A stretch of 64,000 nt of DNA from Ichthyophthirius multifiliis (GCF_000220395.1 NW_004086088.1:31976-95975); one strand, 5' to 3'. Positions 10,052 to 24,532 are shown, counted from the stretch's first letter. A program made the numbers and translations. The notes: generated from the letters alone by a model not told the origin.

Positions 10052-11924
10052 TCAAATTAAAGAAGCAAAATAACTTAAATCAGCATCGTTATCTTTTAAT
10101 AAGATTTTAGTTTTTTAAATAAATTTATTTCTTACTGAAGGGTTAAGCTTTTCTTAAATAGAGTTATAAAGCTTGAGGAGGTTAATTTTTACATTAGGTA
10201 CTTTATCATCAAAAAGGTTATTTTAAAGAATTTCAAATATTTCATTTAAATCATTTTTAGGTATAACATCAATCAAATGTCCAATACTTTTAGTTGCTGT
10301 AACTCTATAAATATAATTATTGGATTTAATAAGTTAGTTAACAAGATCAAAAAATATATTTTTAATTGCAGGATATCCTAATGTCTTAGAAATGACCAAA
10401 AAATTAGCAAAAACTTATTCACGGATAGCTGAGTAATGATCAAAGGCAAATATCTTAACAAATTCCAAAAACTATTCTTTAAATTCTTCGAATCCTATTT
10501 ATTATAAAAAATTAGGAATAAATTCTACAAAAACAAGCCTAAATCGCCATTATTTATCATTTTAGATTGATTAAAAAGCAGGTAAAATATATTTTTTTAC
10601 ATTTTCATTTCCAATATATTAGTTTATTAGTTAAATATTGTTTATTAAACTTAATCTTACATCTAAAGTTTCATCTTTAAGAAGACTTTCAACTATAGGA
10701 ATTATTCCACTTATAACGCTATTTTATTCGAAAAAATTCGCAATTTTACAAATTATCTCCCCAAGTGAACTTCTAACATGTTAAGATGTATCTTATACTA
10801 AACCGTTCAATACTGGAAGCAAGTTTGTGGTTAAAATTGAACTTGGTAAATGCTAACATAATTCAGGAACCTTTATTAAAGTTATAGAACGAACCTCATG
10901 CTCTGAATCTTTTAATAGAATTTCGTATATTGGAAGTATTTCTTTTTATATACAATCATTTTCTACATTTAAGATGAGATCACAAATTATTTCTGCTATA
11001 GCATATCTTATTCGCCAGCTTTTTCCTTTGGCTGTTAATATTTCTTTAATGTTTTTTACAAATTTTTCTGCTACATCAGATTTAGATAAACGTGTAATAA
11101 GCTTAGGAGATATTTCTATTGATTTTACTTTAACAGAATCAACATTATCTTTTAATAAATTAAGCCACATTGGTAATAATTTTTCTTTGAAAAATAATTG
11201 TGTTTGTTACTTTTCTTCTGCTAATATGCCTTTTTTTTTAAATTATATTTTTTTTATTAAACTACATATACTATATTTTTTTTAACTTTTTACCAATATT
11301 CTAAGATGCTGTTCTTCTTACCATCGGAGTATCATCTTTACATAATTTTTCGAAGGAATTCATTAAATCTTCTCTTTAAGCTTCTTAAAATTAGAAATAT
11401 GTTGCTCCAATTAAACTGCAAGCTGATATTCGAGATGGATAATTGTCCCATCCTGCTAATTATTTAATCATAGAAAAGAAATGTGTGGAGAAAAATTAAC
11501 TTTCTTAATTATTTGAAATTTATATTAATGAATTTACTGCTTTCTAACGAATTATATTCTCCTCCATTGATGCTAAAAGTTCTAAAGGGGCTATTAATAA
11601 ATGTGAATAGGCTTTACCTCCTATAAAATCATTTAATTGTACTATTTGTTCGCATAAACTTGTTAAAAAATCTTCTTCGTTATCTAACTCTTCTATTATT
11701 TCTATAAGATAAGGTATTAATTCTTCTCTTACACGATTTTATCCTTTTTTAAATAATTATTAGTTTCAAATTATAATTTTAAATATTTAAATACCTAAAA
11801 TTTTGGCTATTTATATAATTTTAGTTACTGCATTTATTTTTAGATTAGGATCATCTGATTTTAGTTCTTCTATGTATATTGTGCAATCTTCTTCATCATT
11901 ATCGTTATTTAGATAATTACTCAT
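10052..11924 (-). CDS. PPP2R1A: Protein phosphatase 2A 65-kDa scaffold subunit A (HEAT repeats)
   Basis: This is the structural subunit on which the PP2A catalytic and B subunits assemble, in cytosol and nucleus. Exons 11924-11795, 11743-11294 and 11229-10052 join in phase to 585 aa plus TGA, against about 589 in animals. Conserved landmarks in order are the acidic N-terminus with EELKSDDPNLK, RVREELIPYL, RQKAVNSL, DDTPMVRRTAS, KSWRIRYAIAE, HEVRSI, QHVRSSLGEI, LDVRLSLI, KQWRFRLVFVEF and a terminal repeat ending DADLSYFASLI. These are the tandem HEAT repeats, about 39 residues each, along the whole length. Introns are 51 and 64 nt and lie only in the 5' half. Nothing is truncated and no homopolymer correction is needed. 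It converges on the weak ORF at 9001. Confidence 0.95.
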
Positions 11925-13109
11925 TTAAATATAATTATTTTTATATTATTATATATAATTTTTAAATAATATATTTTTTTATTTTAAAAATATTTTTAAT
12001 TTATTTGGAATGATTTAATTATCTGTATTTTCCAATAAATATAGAGTTTTGAAAATTTTTAAACAATATTGTAAATTTATTTTATTTAATGTTTATATCA
12101 TAGTTAATAATTAATGAAAAAGTTTGTATTTACTTGCATATTTTTTTAAATCTAAATTTTTTAGTTCAAATGTTGAATTTTATATATTGATTACACTAAT
12201 TATTTTTCTAGTTATTCTAAAATAATAATTTATATTATTCGAGTTGTATATAATAAGCTTTAAATTAATAACCTATAAATATGAATTATTTTTTTATATA
12301 AAAATTATAATAATTTATTTTAAACTATAAATATTTATGCAAAAGTTTTATAGTATTCATAATTAATTTTAATAATAATAATAAAAAAAATTACAATAAA
12401 ATAAAATTAAATAAATACAATATTAACAAATAAATATTTAATTGTACTAATACAATTAAATTAATATAAATAAATGATTTATATTAATTATTTAAAGTTA
12501 TTGTTGTTTTAATACGGAATTTAAGGATTTCTAATGTCACAAATTGTTTATTTGATTTTTTAAAAATTTAGTTTTTTAGTTTAGATTTTTAATTTTAAGT
12601 ATTTCTGTATTTTAATTTAAAATAAATATTATTTATAAAACAAATTATTATTAATATTTATGAAAATTACTAAAATTTAAGTTTAAGTTTACAATTAATA
12701 TCCTTGAATTTATTATATTATTTTTAATATAAAAATAAATATTATTTAAAAAAATTAAAACATTTAAACATATTAATAAGAATTATTTATATCTATTAAA
12801 AAATAAATAACAATTATAATTAAAAATAAATTAAAATTTTCTAAACGCCATTAGAATTCCTAATTCAAAATAATATAAAAATTATAATATTTAAGTCTTT
12901 TAATTCTTTATGATAAGATTATCTTAATATAAATTTTGATTTCATTATTATTGTATTATAAATAAATTAATAATAAAAAAAAATCAATAATATATGTATA
13001 TATATTTGTGTTAATAATTAATGAAAATTATTTTATTTTTATTTTTTATTTGTAAAAAAATTAAATAAAATAAAAATCACAAATTAAAAATTAAAATTAA
13101 CAAAATTAA
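11925..13109. other. Intergenic region between divergent genes
   Basis: A 1.2-kb AT-rich spacer between the start codons of PP2A-A (-) and the kelch gene (+), so it holds both promoters. No coding frame or structured element is recognised. Confidence 0.55.
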
Positions 13110-13559
13110 ATGAAGCAAGAATACAGAAATCATAAAAAAGATGTATAATTGCCAGGTAAAATGAAGTTTTAACAAAACATATATATTTTAATTATCAAAT
13201 CAAATTATAATAACTTAGAAAAATTTATTTAATTATTAAAAATAGTAATTATAAAAACGAATTCGAGACATTACAATAAAATATACAATTTATCGCCGCG
13301 TTTTACGAAATCTTCAAATAATTCAAGTCTAATGTTAAATAAAAATAACTCCTTAAGTTGTAAAAATTTATATGGCTAAGCTTTTTCGAATAGTATTTTT
13401 CCAATTAGTTAGCTCTCAATAGATTAGTATAAAATACTTCTATCTCAAAATGATTATGACAATTAAAGCAAAGATATGTCAATACATATACCAATTTTAG
13501 CTATGGATAAATATAATAAAAATCTAGTAAATATACAAAAATAATAATATAAATAAAAA

Positions 13560-13596
<37 letters not shown>

Positions 13597-15707
13597 GTAG
13601 CAATTATAATTTTAAACTTTTAAAAATATAAAAGAGCTTAATAGAAAAGAATTTTTGAAATTATCGTAGACTGATCCTGAATTTAAAGGTTTTAATTTCT
13701 AAGAATTTAATTAAGGAAGCTAAATATTAAATTAAAAAGTATTAAGTTAAGCAGAAAATAAAAATGCAGATAAAGATAAAATAGGGCTTTCATTAATTCA
13801 TAATAAGGATATTTAAAAATAAATAAATAAAAATTTAATGATTTAATCAAAATCTACATACGACTAAATAAAAAATTTTTGTATTTAATTAGAAGAAAGG
13901 CAAAAAATGCCTAAAATTAAAAGCTATCCTATTTATAAAAAGTTTCTTAATAAAAAATCGCTTACTGAAATTAGTAAATAAACAGTTTAAAGCTCAAATA
14001 TTGTTGAAACAGAAGAAGATGATAATGATGATTAAAACTCTATTATTGGAAATAGTATTAATGATAATGCAAGCAATTCTAAGTTTAAAATTTATAAAAA
14101 AATTAAAGGAGATTATTCAATTTATTGGTATTTATAACCTAATTAATGTAACTGGAAACCTGATGCCAGAGAAGGATAATCTCTTGTAACAGAAGGAAAA
14201 CATGCATATTTATTCGGTGGTATTGGAAAAGAGCTTTATAATTAAATAGCTGAATTAGATTTAAGTAATTAAATAATAATTTATTAATTTATTTTTATTT
14301 AAAAATAGCTAATTTCAAATGGTAAATATTAAAATAAGTTTAAGGTAATATTCCTTCTGCAAGATATGGGCATAGTTGTAATATTTATAGAAGAAACATA
14401 ATTATTTTCGGAGGATAATAAAGATCGAACTAAACAGTTTTAAAAACAAGAGAACTTTTGTAGGATGTTTACTTCCTTAATATTGATACTTTAACATGGA
14501 AGCTTATCAATTGTTAAGGTGGTCCTTTATAATAAAGAAGAAACCATGCATCAGCAATTATTGGAAGAAATATGCTAATACATGGAGGTATTAATAACAA
14601 AGAATAAACTTTAAAAGATTTATGGATATTAGACTTAGGTAAAAAAAGCAAATTTTTTTCTTTTAATATTTTCAAATTTTTTTAGTTACATAAGTATGGG
14701 TTGAAGCATTAACGTAAGTTGAATATGATATATGTTACCATTAATTTACACCTGTTTATCATAGTTAAAGATGTGAAAAAATAAATTTATATAAAATGAA
14801 CGATATTAAATATAGTAAATGGGCTGCTAATGTAATATTATAAAATTTATATTGTTTAAAAAAAAAAGATTTAATATGAAGGTTTATATGCTTTTGGTGG
14901 TAGAAATAATAAAGGGGATATTCTTGGAGATCTAAAAATATTAAAAACAGATTGTAAACCTTTATAATGGATTAAAATAGAAACTAAAGGCGTTTTACCA
15001 AAACCTAGACATTCACATTCTTAAAATTTCAGTTAACATTATAACTTTTTGATTATTTATGGAGGGTAAAATGACAATGATTCTTAAGTATTTTATAATG
15101 ATATGCATTTATTAAATGTAGATGATTTAAATTGGATTAAAGTTACAAGTAATTCTTATCCTGCAATTAGTAGATCTAGCCATTCAGCTTGCATTTTTGA
15201 TACGAAATTTATTGTTTTTGGAGGAATTAATATTGATGGATTAATTCCTTCATTACTTAGTATTGGAGAATTAGGTTATGTATATATATAAATTAATTTT
15301 TTTTAAATTAAATATTATATACATATATAGATTCAAAAATAGCAGAAAAAAAAATGATAGAAGCCAATAATTAAGAAAAGGGTAAAATAAAATAATCAAA
15401 GACTAAATATATTGATGACATAAATAAAGATATATAAAAAACAAGTAATATAGATGAATTATAAGACTAAATTAATGTAAAAAAAGTGCTTGTAGACAAA
15501 TTAAGTTTTAAAAATTTTAAATCTTATCTACCGATACCAAGAAATATAAATGATAGTAATTCACGAAGAAAATAAAATAGTCATACATATATGATTAAAT
15601 AATAAATCTAAAAAAAAAATTAATAAAATGAAGTTGATTAAGAATTAAATTAAAATTAAGCATGTGATAAATAATAGTATACAAGTAATGAAAGCGTTTA
15701 AACATGA
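13110..15707 (+). CDS. Kelch-repeat beta-propeller protein
   Basis: Seven exons (13110-13155, 13219-13526, 13601-14264, 14309-14638, 14686-14831, 14869-15274, 15331-15707) join in phase to 758 aa. The middle is a kelch propeller. Each blade has the diagnostic hydrophobics-GG pair and a downstream W: YLFGGIGKEL, IIIFGGQQ, LIHGGIN, LYAFGGRN, IIYGGQN and IVFGGINIDG, with TWKLI and NWIKV strands. Kelch propellers bind partner proteins, and in protists often sit in signalling or cytoskeletal complexes. No BTB, F-box or phosphatase domain is fused here. The N-terminal 300 residues and the Q/N/K-rich C-terminal 125 residues are low-complexity. Intron 2 carries a (TAA)n microsatellite, and removing it is needed to keep frame. 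The first intron (63 nt) is frame-neutral, so less certain. Confidence 0.88.
13560..13596 (+). repeat. (TAA)n microsatellite inside a kelch-gene intron
   Basis: About twelve TAA units lie inside the 74-nt intron 13527-13600. Read as coding they would be poly-Gln in one frame and poly-Asn in another. Only splicing at CTA|GTAAAT and AGTAG|CAATTA keeps both flanking exons in frame. Confidence 0.85.
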
Positions 15708-16010
15708 TTAAGAATAAAAAAATTATATATAAATATAAAAAATATATATGTAAAAATATATATAAATATATTTTTATATATTTATATATTTTTATATTTA
15801 TATTTTTATTTTTATCAATATATTTTTAATTTTATATTTATCATTTTAAATTAAAAAAAATAAGATAGTTTTATTCTAATTTAATTATTATAACAATAAA
15901 TATTATTTATAAATATATATTATTATAAATATAATTATTTTTGAAATATCACATTTTTAATAAAATTTAAAATAAAAAACAAAACTATTCAAAATATAAA
16001 AGAAAAAAAA

Positions 16011-17295
16011 ATGTAAATAACATAATTTTTTATATTTATAACTTTAATAATTTATTTTTCTAATTCATAACTAAATGAAACATATCATATAAGTGAATAT
16101 GAATAAATAAAATTAGATTTAGATGATTATTTATTAGATTATACCTATGAAAAATATACTACAAATTGTCCTTCTAATTTATTAGATATAACTTTAAATC
16201 AATATGAAAAAATAAAAAAGTATAATGATTTATAAATAAATTCGGCATTAAAAGAAATAGCTACTTTTACAAATGAATAAGTATTAAAAGTAAATGTAAT
16301 CGGAATTATAGGAAGTCATTAATTAATATCATTTATTGACGAACTAGATTTGTAAAATTAAAATTTAAGAAATATAGAAATAAAGGACTTTAAAGAAGAA
16401 TGTTAAAAAATAGAAAACTTAATTAAATTTTAAAATTAAAATTTTCTTTTTGAATGCATTTAATAAGAAAAAAATTAAATATAATTATTGATTTTTGAAT
16501 AAGTTAATACTTATAATAAAAATGGAATAAATTTAAAAAATATCAATTACAGAAGAATAATTTTAGAGTAATAAAATAAAGAATAAAAAGATTATTTCTG
16601 CAAAAAAAAAACTGATCTATTCAATAACCTTTATTATAGAATTTGCAAATATAATAATTTAGGTGTATTTAACTCTATATCTTCTAATTTTGTTTAGGTT
16701 TTTGATATAAATAATGGAAAGTTATTATAAGTATTGAAAGAAGAAAACTTAAAATTACAAGGAGTGAAATAAATTGATCATAAAACTCTTATTTTACTAG
16801 ATTTTGATTAAGGTTTATATATATATGAGATTAACAAAGGAAAATATATAAAAAAATCATAATATAAATATTTTGCCAAACAAAATTATTATAAAATGAA
16901 ATATATAAAAAATATAAGAAATAATTATAGTTTGTAAGATAAAATTAATAACCAAATATAAATAAATACTGAAAAATATTTAATTATTTATGAAATCATT
17001 TAAAATTCTATAAAAGAAAATTATATAAAAAATGTTCCATCATAAATAAAAAATATGAAAAAAATTATTAAAAAAGTTGAAGAAATTCAAAATAAAAATT
17101 AAAGAAATATAGAAAATAAAAAATATGATAATAATTTAAATATTTCATATGTTAAATATGAACAAGATGAGTATAAATATTATATACTTTATAAATTAAA
17201 AGATAAAAATTATACTAAAATATTAGTAATAAATAAAAAATTAATAGATTAATCTACTTCATAATAAATGTAAATATTTTTTTCTTATTGTTTAA

Positions 17296-17339
<44 letters not shown>

Positions 17340-18987
17340 TATAATAGAAATTCTTAAGCAATTTAATTTTATATTTAAATTGATCTATAAAATTAAAAAA
17401 TTTTTCATTATAGTATTTCTGGTTTATTTTATAGTAATTTAAGACAAAGAATCATACTATTTACCTTTTAAAAAAATCACCTCGAATTTTCTACATTTTT
17501 ATTTAAAAGTTAATTTACAATGATAATTGAAAGTTAAAAGTTAGACAATATGTATTAATGCGATATAAATTTTTTTTTTTACCTTAACAAAAGAATAAAA
17601 ATATTATTGGAAAATAAAATATTAATATAAAAATTGTTTTGGTTCCTAAATTTAATATTTTTATACAGAGTAAATTTGGTAATGTAATATAATAAAATTT
17701 TACAAATTAATTTCCTTCAATATAAATTAAAAACTGGTTTTTCGGTTGTTCTTTATAATATATTACTTAAGTTAATTCACCTTTTTAAGTTCGAAATTCA
17801 TAAATTCAAAGTATTTTAGTAGAAGATTATAATAAAATAATTAAGGTTTTTTAAGCAACTTTTTATTATTATATTTTTTACATGCGAAAAATAGATGAAG
17901 TAACTTACTTAGGTCTTAATGTTTGCCATATATTGCAAAATTTATGTGAAAAATTAAATGATAATTATTAATAATTAAACGAAAATGAAAAATATAAACT
18001 TTATTTTGATGGAGAATATATTTTATTATAAAATGAAGTTAATTTTTTATATTTTTATAAGTTTTAAATTAATATGAAAGATAATAATAAAAAAAATTCA
18101 TTTAAAATCAAAATTAAATTTTTATAAAAAATAAGCTGTTAAACTTTTTTTGGATTAAAATAAAGCACTTAAATATTATTTTTAAATTTTTATAAAATTC
18201 CTAATACCTAAAATTAGTATGTAGGTATATATTTAATTTAAAATGAAGGAAAAATGATATAATTTTAGTTGAATAATTATAATTAATTAAAAAAAGTTTT
18301 TTATTTAAGGATTTATAAAATTATTATTTTAATTATTTTGATGTTTCATTTTTGGATGAAGGCATTCTTTTTGGAATTAGGAAATATGAAATTATTGTAT
18401 TAAAATTAAACTTATTTACTTTTGAAATAATATAAAGTAAAATATTTATTAAAGAAAATCTTTTTCAAAATACTTAAGACAATTCAATGTAAGACTTTAT
18501 AATTAAAATTTGGAGAAATGATGATGTTTAATAATGCAGGATGCTTCTTATTGATATCGGATGCAATTAAATTTTTGATTTTCTCTTGATTGATTTGATT
18601 CAACCTATTTATTTAAAAAAATATGAATTATTTGGGTAAATTATTTCAACGAATCAACCTTTTTAAATTCATAATAATATGATTTTTATTAAAACATGTA
18701 TTTTAAAATTTATTAAATATTTTTAATGGTATTTTTTTTTTTTATCTTTTAAGTTTCACCAAAAGACAATCAAAAAGAACATGTATTTACTTACTAGATT
18801 AATGCAGAAACTATAAATTAATTATTTTATATTCGTGAAATAGAAAATGGAGAAAATTTTGAAGAAATAGAGCTTGTACCATAATATACATCAATATAAG
18901 AAGGATATTCATGCTCATTATATAGTAAATTATAGGATAAAAATTTATAATTAGAGTGTACGTTCTATCCTTTAATTGAAATAAAAA

Positions 18988-19041
<54 letters not shown>

Positions 19042-21064
19042 TAACGAGTTTTAATAAAACTAATGAAAGTTTAGTAAAAAATTTTAAAAGTGATGGAGAA
19101 AATTTGGTGGATTATATAAAAGTAGAAACAGGTTTAAACAAATTAGGGTTCAATTTTTAATATTTGTAAATAAAATTAGAAGGAGTATTTGTAAATTTTG
19201 ATACTTAATTAGAATAAAGAAAAATAAATGATGTTATTTATGATATTTCTGCAAAAAATGAATATGAAAATAATTCGTAAAAAGATAAAATATTGGAGTT
19301 TCCAGTTGACTTATTTTATGGACCTGCTGAAAAATATACTATTTTTGAATTTGGAGAAACGAATAATAATAATACTATAAAAAAATAAAATGGTTAAGGT
19401 ATATAAATAATTCCTTATATATAATTTTAGAGAGAAAATGTACTAGAAATGGAAGATATAATAACTTCTAGAGTAATAAATGAGTATTAATTAGTAGTTT
19501 TGTCAAATTAATATATATAAGTATTAAATTAAAATATGAAGTAACCTTTTTAAATAATATATAAGATAAAATTTTCAGACGTAATAATATAAGGAAATCC
19601 TAAAACAAAAATAAAATATTGTGATTCAATTTTTTAATCAAAAATATCATCCTCTACTGTTTCTACAGTATTTTTTTATATTTTAATATGTACAAAAACG
19701 GAAGAAGTAAGTCAAATTTTTATTTCTTTTAAAGTAAATGTAAATCATAAATATTCTTAAAAAGACTAAGAAAAAGACTGGATTTTTGCAATGAAAAAAG
19801 AAGTAAAAGCTATTGAATTAATATAAGAAAATATGAATTTTGTAGTAGAGCATATATAAATAATTCCCATTTTTAACTTTAGAAAAGATGCTAAAGCATT
19901 TATTATTATGTTTGTTGTTAGTTAAGATGCCGATAATATGATTTTGGTATATTATAACGACATTTTGGACTAACAAATATTTCCTTTATAGCTTTTATAT
20001 ACTATTACGAGTGCTGATTATGATTAAAATACTATTTTTATTAATAACTTTAATGCTAATTATCCTTTTAAAAGTGTAAATGTACCTTTTTTTGAATCGG
20101 AAAAATGTCAAAAATATACATTTAATTTAGTTTGGGATGATTCTCGAAGATATATTTATTTGTCCAGAATGGATTTATATTTACCTCCTGTTATTAGCTC
20201 TTTGGAATAAAAAGACTAAAATATTATACATAGTATTTAATATAAAGATACTTATTCGAAAGAATTTAACTATTTTACTAAATATTATGAAACGAATATG
20301 AATATTATACAAAATTTGACTTCAGCGACTGCTATTTCGGCTTATTATGATGAAGTTAAGGTTATTATAGCTAATGATTTATCAATAATTGAATTCAGTT
20401 CACTTTTTTAAGTAAATGAGGAATAAATAGTAAATAAAAAGCCTGTATTGTATAGATAATATGGATCTTGTTTGAATAATTTTAAATAAAATAATGTTTT
20501 TTAAACGTTCTAAAAATACGAAGATATGTTTTTCATTGTCGAATGTAGAGATTTAGACTAAGGAAGTATTATGAAATTGTATAAAAAAGATTAAAATTAG
20601 AAAAAAAATAAGATAAATATTCCATGATATAATCAATTTAATTATAAAAAGGTGAACTTTTGTAAGATGTGACTTTTAGAGTTGAAAATAGATAAATTTA
20701 TTTAGATTTATTAAGCTAAAATTTCAAAGGAACTTAATATAAATTAAGCGAATTTGCTATTAATGAAAAACTTGAAGTTGTATTTCCTAAAAATGTAACT
20801 AATCATTCTAATTTTAGTATTTGTGTGAGTAATAAATATAATTAAATATGTTAAAATGCTACTGTTATTAATTAAACTTATGTTAAAGACCCTCATACCA
20901 AAGAATGGCTTTTATTCACTTTTATTATTGCAATGCCGCTTTCTATTTCGGTGTTCTTTTTAGCTTTGTTTTCTGTTTGTATTAAGAAATTAAGAATGTA
21001 AAGAAAATTAGAATTTAAGAATTTTCTTATAAATTAGAATAACGTTAATATAATTAGTGAGTGA
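16011..21064 (+). CDS. Large secreted-domain type I membrane protein, unrecognised
   Basis: A signal peptide (QFFIFITLIIYFSNS) begins the protein, and one membrane span (LLFTFIIAMPLSISVFFLAL) lies about 50 residues before the end, followed by a basic tail. The protein of roughly 1610 aa is therefore extracellular or lumenal with a short cytosolic tail. The ectodomain has scattered Cys, N-glycosylation sites and strands such as VQVFDINNGKLLQVL, resembling a beta-propeller blade, but I do not recognise a named family. Exons are 16011-17269, 17348-18224, 18269-18697, 18754-20565 and 20601-21064; introns are 78, 44, 56 and 35 nt. One extra T in the T11 run at 17570-17580 is needed to keep frame. 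A 16-residue poly-Gln, all TAA, lies at 18993-19040. The first intron is a (TTTA)n repeat. It could be a surface antigen or receptor; no function is claimed. Confidence 0.82.
17301..17341 (+). repeat. (TTTA)n microsatellite in an intron
   Basis: About ten ATTT units make up half of the 78-nt intron 17270-17347 of the large membrane protein gene. Confidence 0.9.
18993..19040 (+). repeat. (TAA)16 encoding poly-Gln
   Basis: Sixteen TAA codons lie in frame within the exon 18754-20565 of the large membrane protein, between KNI and LTSFN. With the ciliate code this is a Q16 tract; with the standard code it would be sixteen stops. Confidence 0.9.
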
Positions 21065-22017
21065 TTTATTATATTGATTTTTTTTTAATTATTTTATTTT
21101 ATTTAAAAAATATTTCATAATTATAAATATCTAATATTTATACATTTTTTAAAAAATTTATTAGATATATGATTTTATAAAAACATTTTAAATTTAAAAA
21201 AAAATTGCTAATTAATAATTTTAAAAAATTAACTTAAATTTAATAGTATCTTATTATTTTTTAATATTTAAAATCGTACTTCATTTGAGTTTTTTATAAT
21301 TAAAAATGTTTAAATTAATAATTTTTAAAGTTAAAATTACTATTTATATATATATATAAATATATATAAATATATATATATATATATTCATAACTATATC
21401 TAATTTAACAATATATGTAACTATGTAATCCAATTAATTCATCTTAAATACTTATAAATTTAAATTCAATTTTTAGATTAAAAAAAACATTCGTCTAATT
21501 TTATATTTATTTCTATGTATTATAATTTTTTAAAAGATTACATGTATAATATATATAATTATATGAATATATTTTAAAATTATATAAAAATTAATTATTT
21601 AAACAAAATTGTTTTAAAATAAAAGAAGTATAGTTAAATATAATTTTAATAGACTAAAAACATAAATAATTTGATATTGTTTATAAAAAAATTTGTTATT
21701 TAAATAAATATATTTATTTATATTTGATAATTAGGATAAATAAATATATATTATATTTAATACATAATAATTGAATATAAATAAAATTTAAATATATTAT
21801 TAAATTAAAGATTATTTATATATAATAAAAAATATATAAGCTAATTATTTAATAATAAAATTTTTTGAATTATTTAATGATAATCAAATTTTAAAAAATA
21901 AATTTAATAAAATTATATTATTATATATATTAATTGATATCCAGTATTATAATAAAAAATATAAATAAATATTTTTAATTTTTAATTAATATACACACAT
22001 ATAAATATATATATAAT

Positions 22018-22065
<48 letters not shown>

Positions 22066-22674
22066 TATTTATTTATAAGTTTTTCAAGTAATAGATATTT
22101 ACTATTGTTATTTTATAAATAATATAAATATTTTCTTTTAATTTTCTCCATTTTTTTTTTATTTAAAATAATTTAAAATATAAATTCTATATTGTTATTG
22201 TTTATAAACATTTTTTTAATACTTATGTTACTTGATGAATACTTTATTTAGTATTTTTAAAATTATTTATTCTTTATTTATTTATGACACATTTTTTATT
22301 TTAATAATTTAATTGTATATACGGACCAAATACAAAGATGAAAAAACGTAAAGCATATTAAATACTAATTAATTTTTTTTAATTTAAAAAGATTAATTCT
22401 TAAAAATTTATTAAAAATAATTAATATTTAAAATATATTTATAAAATTTTTCTTTTTTTTAATTTTAAATAATAATATATATAAAATAGAAAAAAAATCT
22501 TATTTTAAATAATAATAAAAAAAGAAACAAACAAAAGTTAGAAAAATATGTTTTTATAAATAAAATAATAATATTTTTTTTTTATTTAATATATAAAAAG
22601 AAGAAAAAATTTAATAAAACAAATTTATAAAAATATTTTTTATAAAAAAAAAAAAACTAATATATTGAAAATAA
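21065..22674. other. Intergenic, rich in TA microsatellites
   Basis: A 1.6-kb spacer. It contains an interrupted TA repeat at about 21345-21388 and a near-perfect (AT)n at about 22025-22061. No coding frame or structured RNA is recognised. Confidence 0.6.
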
Positions 22675-24532
22675 ATGGATTCAATATTAGTCCCTTAATA
22701 ATATACATTTTAACAAAATTAAATTAAAATATAATAATAATCAAATGATTAAATAGAAATCAGTTATTTATACTCATCAGAAAATAATAGTAAATAATAT
22801 AATCAATAATTAGTATATAATAATAATGATATTTCTAACTAAGACAAAAATAATATATAAACTAATAGAATGCAAATATAATTAAAAAGATTAATTAAAG
22901 TATGGACTTCTGATGAAGATAAAAACCTTATTTATTAATACTAAAAATATAATGGGAATTGGTAACAAATATTAAATAATATTCCAGGAAGAAACATATC
23001 CTAATGTTCATAAAGAATAAGGAGACTATTAGGACATAAAAAAAATAACCTTGGAGTCAAGAAGATGATTAGACGGTACTTTAACTTATTGAAAAATATG
23101 GAAAAAAATGGAAAGATATTGCTAAGGTTTTTAGAAAAAAAGTGGTAAGTAGATTCGAGAAAGATATTTGAATATTTTGAATCCCAAAATTTAAAAAAAA
23201 ATAGAATGGAATTAAGAAGAAGATCTTTATATAGTTTAGTTTTTCAATTAAAATGGACCTAAATGGTCTACTATAGCTGAATGTCTTAAATATAGGTCTG
23301 AAAATCAAGTTAAAAATAGATTTCATTCATATTTAAAGAAAGCTTATAAAGACTAGATAATTTATGATAATTATAATACAAAAATATATAATAAAAATAA
23401 AGAAATGTTCGTGTTTGAACAAAATAAATAGAATGAAGAGAAATAAACATAATTATAGTTAAAAGATGAAAATATTAATGAATAAATATTAGAAAAAAAC
23501 TAATAATAAAATTCTTTTTAAGAAAGCTAATAAGAATAATTAAAATAATAAATATATTAATAATTAAATATATAGGAAAATTAATAATAAACTTTATAAG
23601 GAACTTAATAATTAAATTTAAAATAAGATAATTAATAATAATTATTATAAGGAAACTAATATTAAATTTTATAAAGTAATTAATAATAAAATCATTTAGG
23701 AAATTAATTATATTTTTAATTATAAAATAATTAAATTGAATAAGATAATATATAATTATTATAAAATTAATAATAATAATAATTTAGTTTATAGTAATAG
23801 ATTTATTAATAAATTATCCCAAAATATAAATATACCTAATAGCATTAATTTAATAATAATAATAATAATATATAATGTATTAATTAATAGTAAAATTAAT
23901 AAATTAATTAAAAATATTAACACCATGTTAATTAATTTATACCTTAATAATAATAAACTATTATTTAAAACAATTCGAATATAGAAGAATAAAATAATAA
24001 TCATTATTAAAATAATTATTATTTAAATTAACTCAAATATAATAACTATTAAAACGCATATCATTATGATTCTAATTATTTAGAAAACAAATAATAATTG
24101 CCCTAATAATTGAAAATTGAAGACCAAGAAGTTTTATTAAGTGATTTACCAACATTTAAAAATATTCCAAACGAATATTATTTAGAATAGAATAAAGAAA
24201 ATGGCTTTTTTAGTAACAATAAACTTTAATAATAACCTGTAGTCTTGATAAAAGATAATTAGTAAAATTTTTGTTATTAGTAGACTGGAATTAAAAATAG
24301 TTTTAATTAAATTTAAGTAGATAATAGCCTAATTAATAGAAATAGTATTTAATAATAAAATACACCTGTTTAATTAAAATAAATAAATAATATATATTAA
24401 AATAATTAAGTACTTAAATAAAATAATAGTGAAATTATGATTAGTTAATAATAAAAATAAGAAATATATAAATTTATTTAAATTATTAGAGAAAATCCTG
24501 AAATATACAATTAAATAAAATATATTATTTGA
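22675..24532 (+). CDS. Three-repeat (R1R2R3) Myb transcription factor with Q/N-rich tail
   Basis: Three Myb helix-turn-helix repeats begin near residue 77. R1 is KVWTSDEDKNLI...GNWQQI...QCSQRIRRL. R2 is PWSQEDDQTVLQLIEKYG-KKWKDIAKVF-SGKQIRERYLNILNP. R3 is IEWNQEEDLYIVQFF-GPKWSTIAECL-ENQVKNRFHSYLKK. The spaced Trp residues and the Q-x-R-x-R recognition helices fit a nuclear DNA-binding factor of the c-Myb/R1R2R3 type. About 350 residues of Q/N-rich tail follow and may serve as an activation or assembly region. It is a single exon, 619 aa, but two one-base gaps must be closed: A8 at 23038-23045 (R1-R2 linker) and A7 at 23135-23141 (inside R2). With both fixed the length is an exact multiple of three. 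The conserved repeats on each side show that the gene is intact in nature. Confidence 0.9.

Noticed and set aside
10974-11285. Plus-strand ORF of 103 codons inside the PP2A gene
   Set aside because: It is antisense to a conserved HEAT-repeat exon and ends in intron sequence; it is a shadow of the real gene.
23038-23141. Programmed frameshifting in the Myb gene
   Set aside because: Two shifts within 100 bp, both in plain A runs and both restoring textbook Myb repeats, are explained more simply by run-length errors shared with other genes here.
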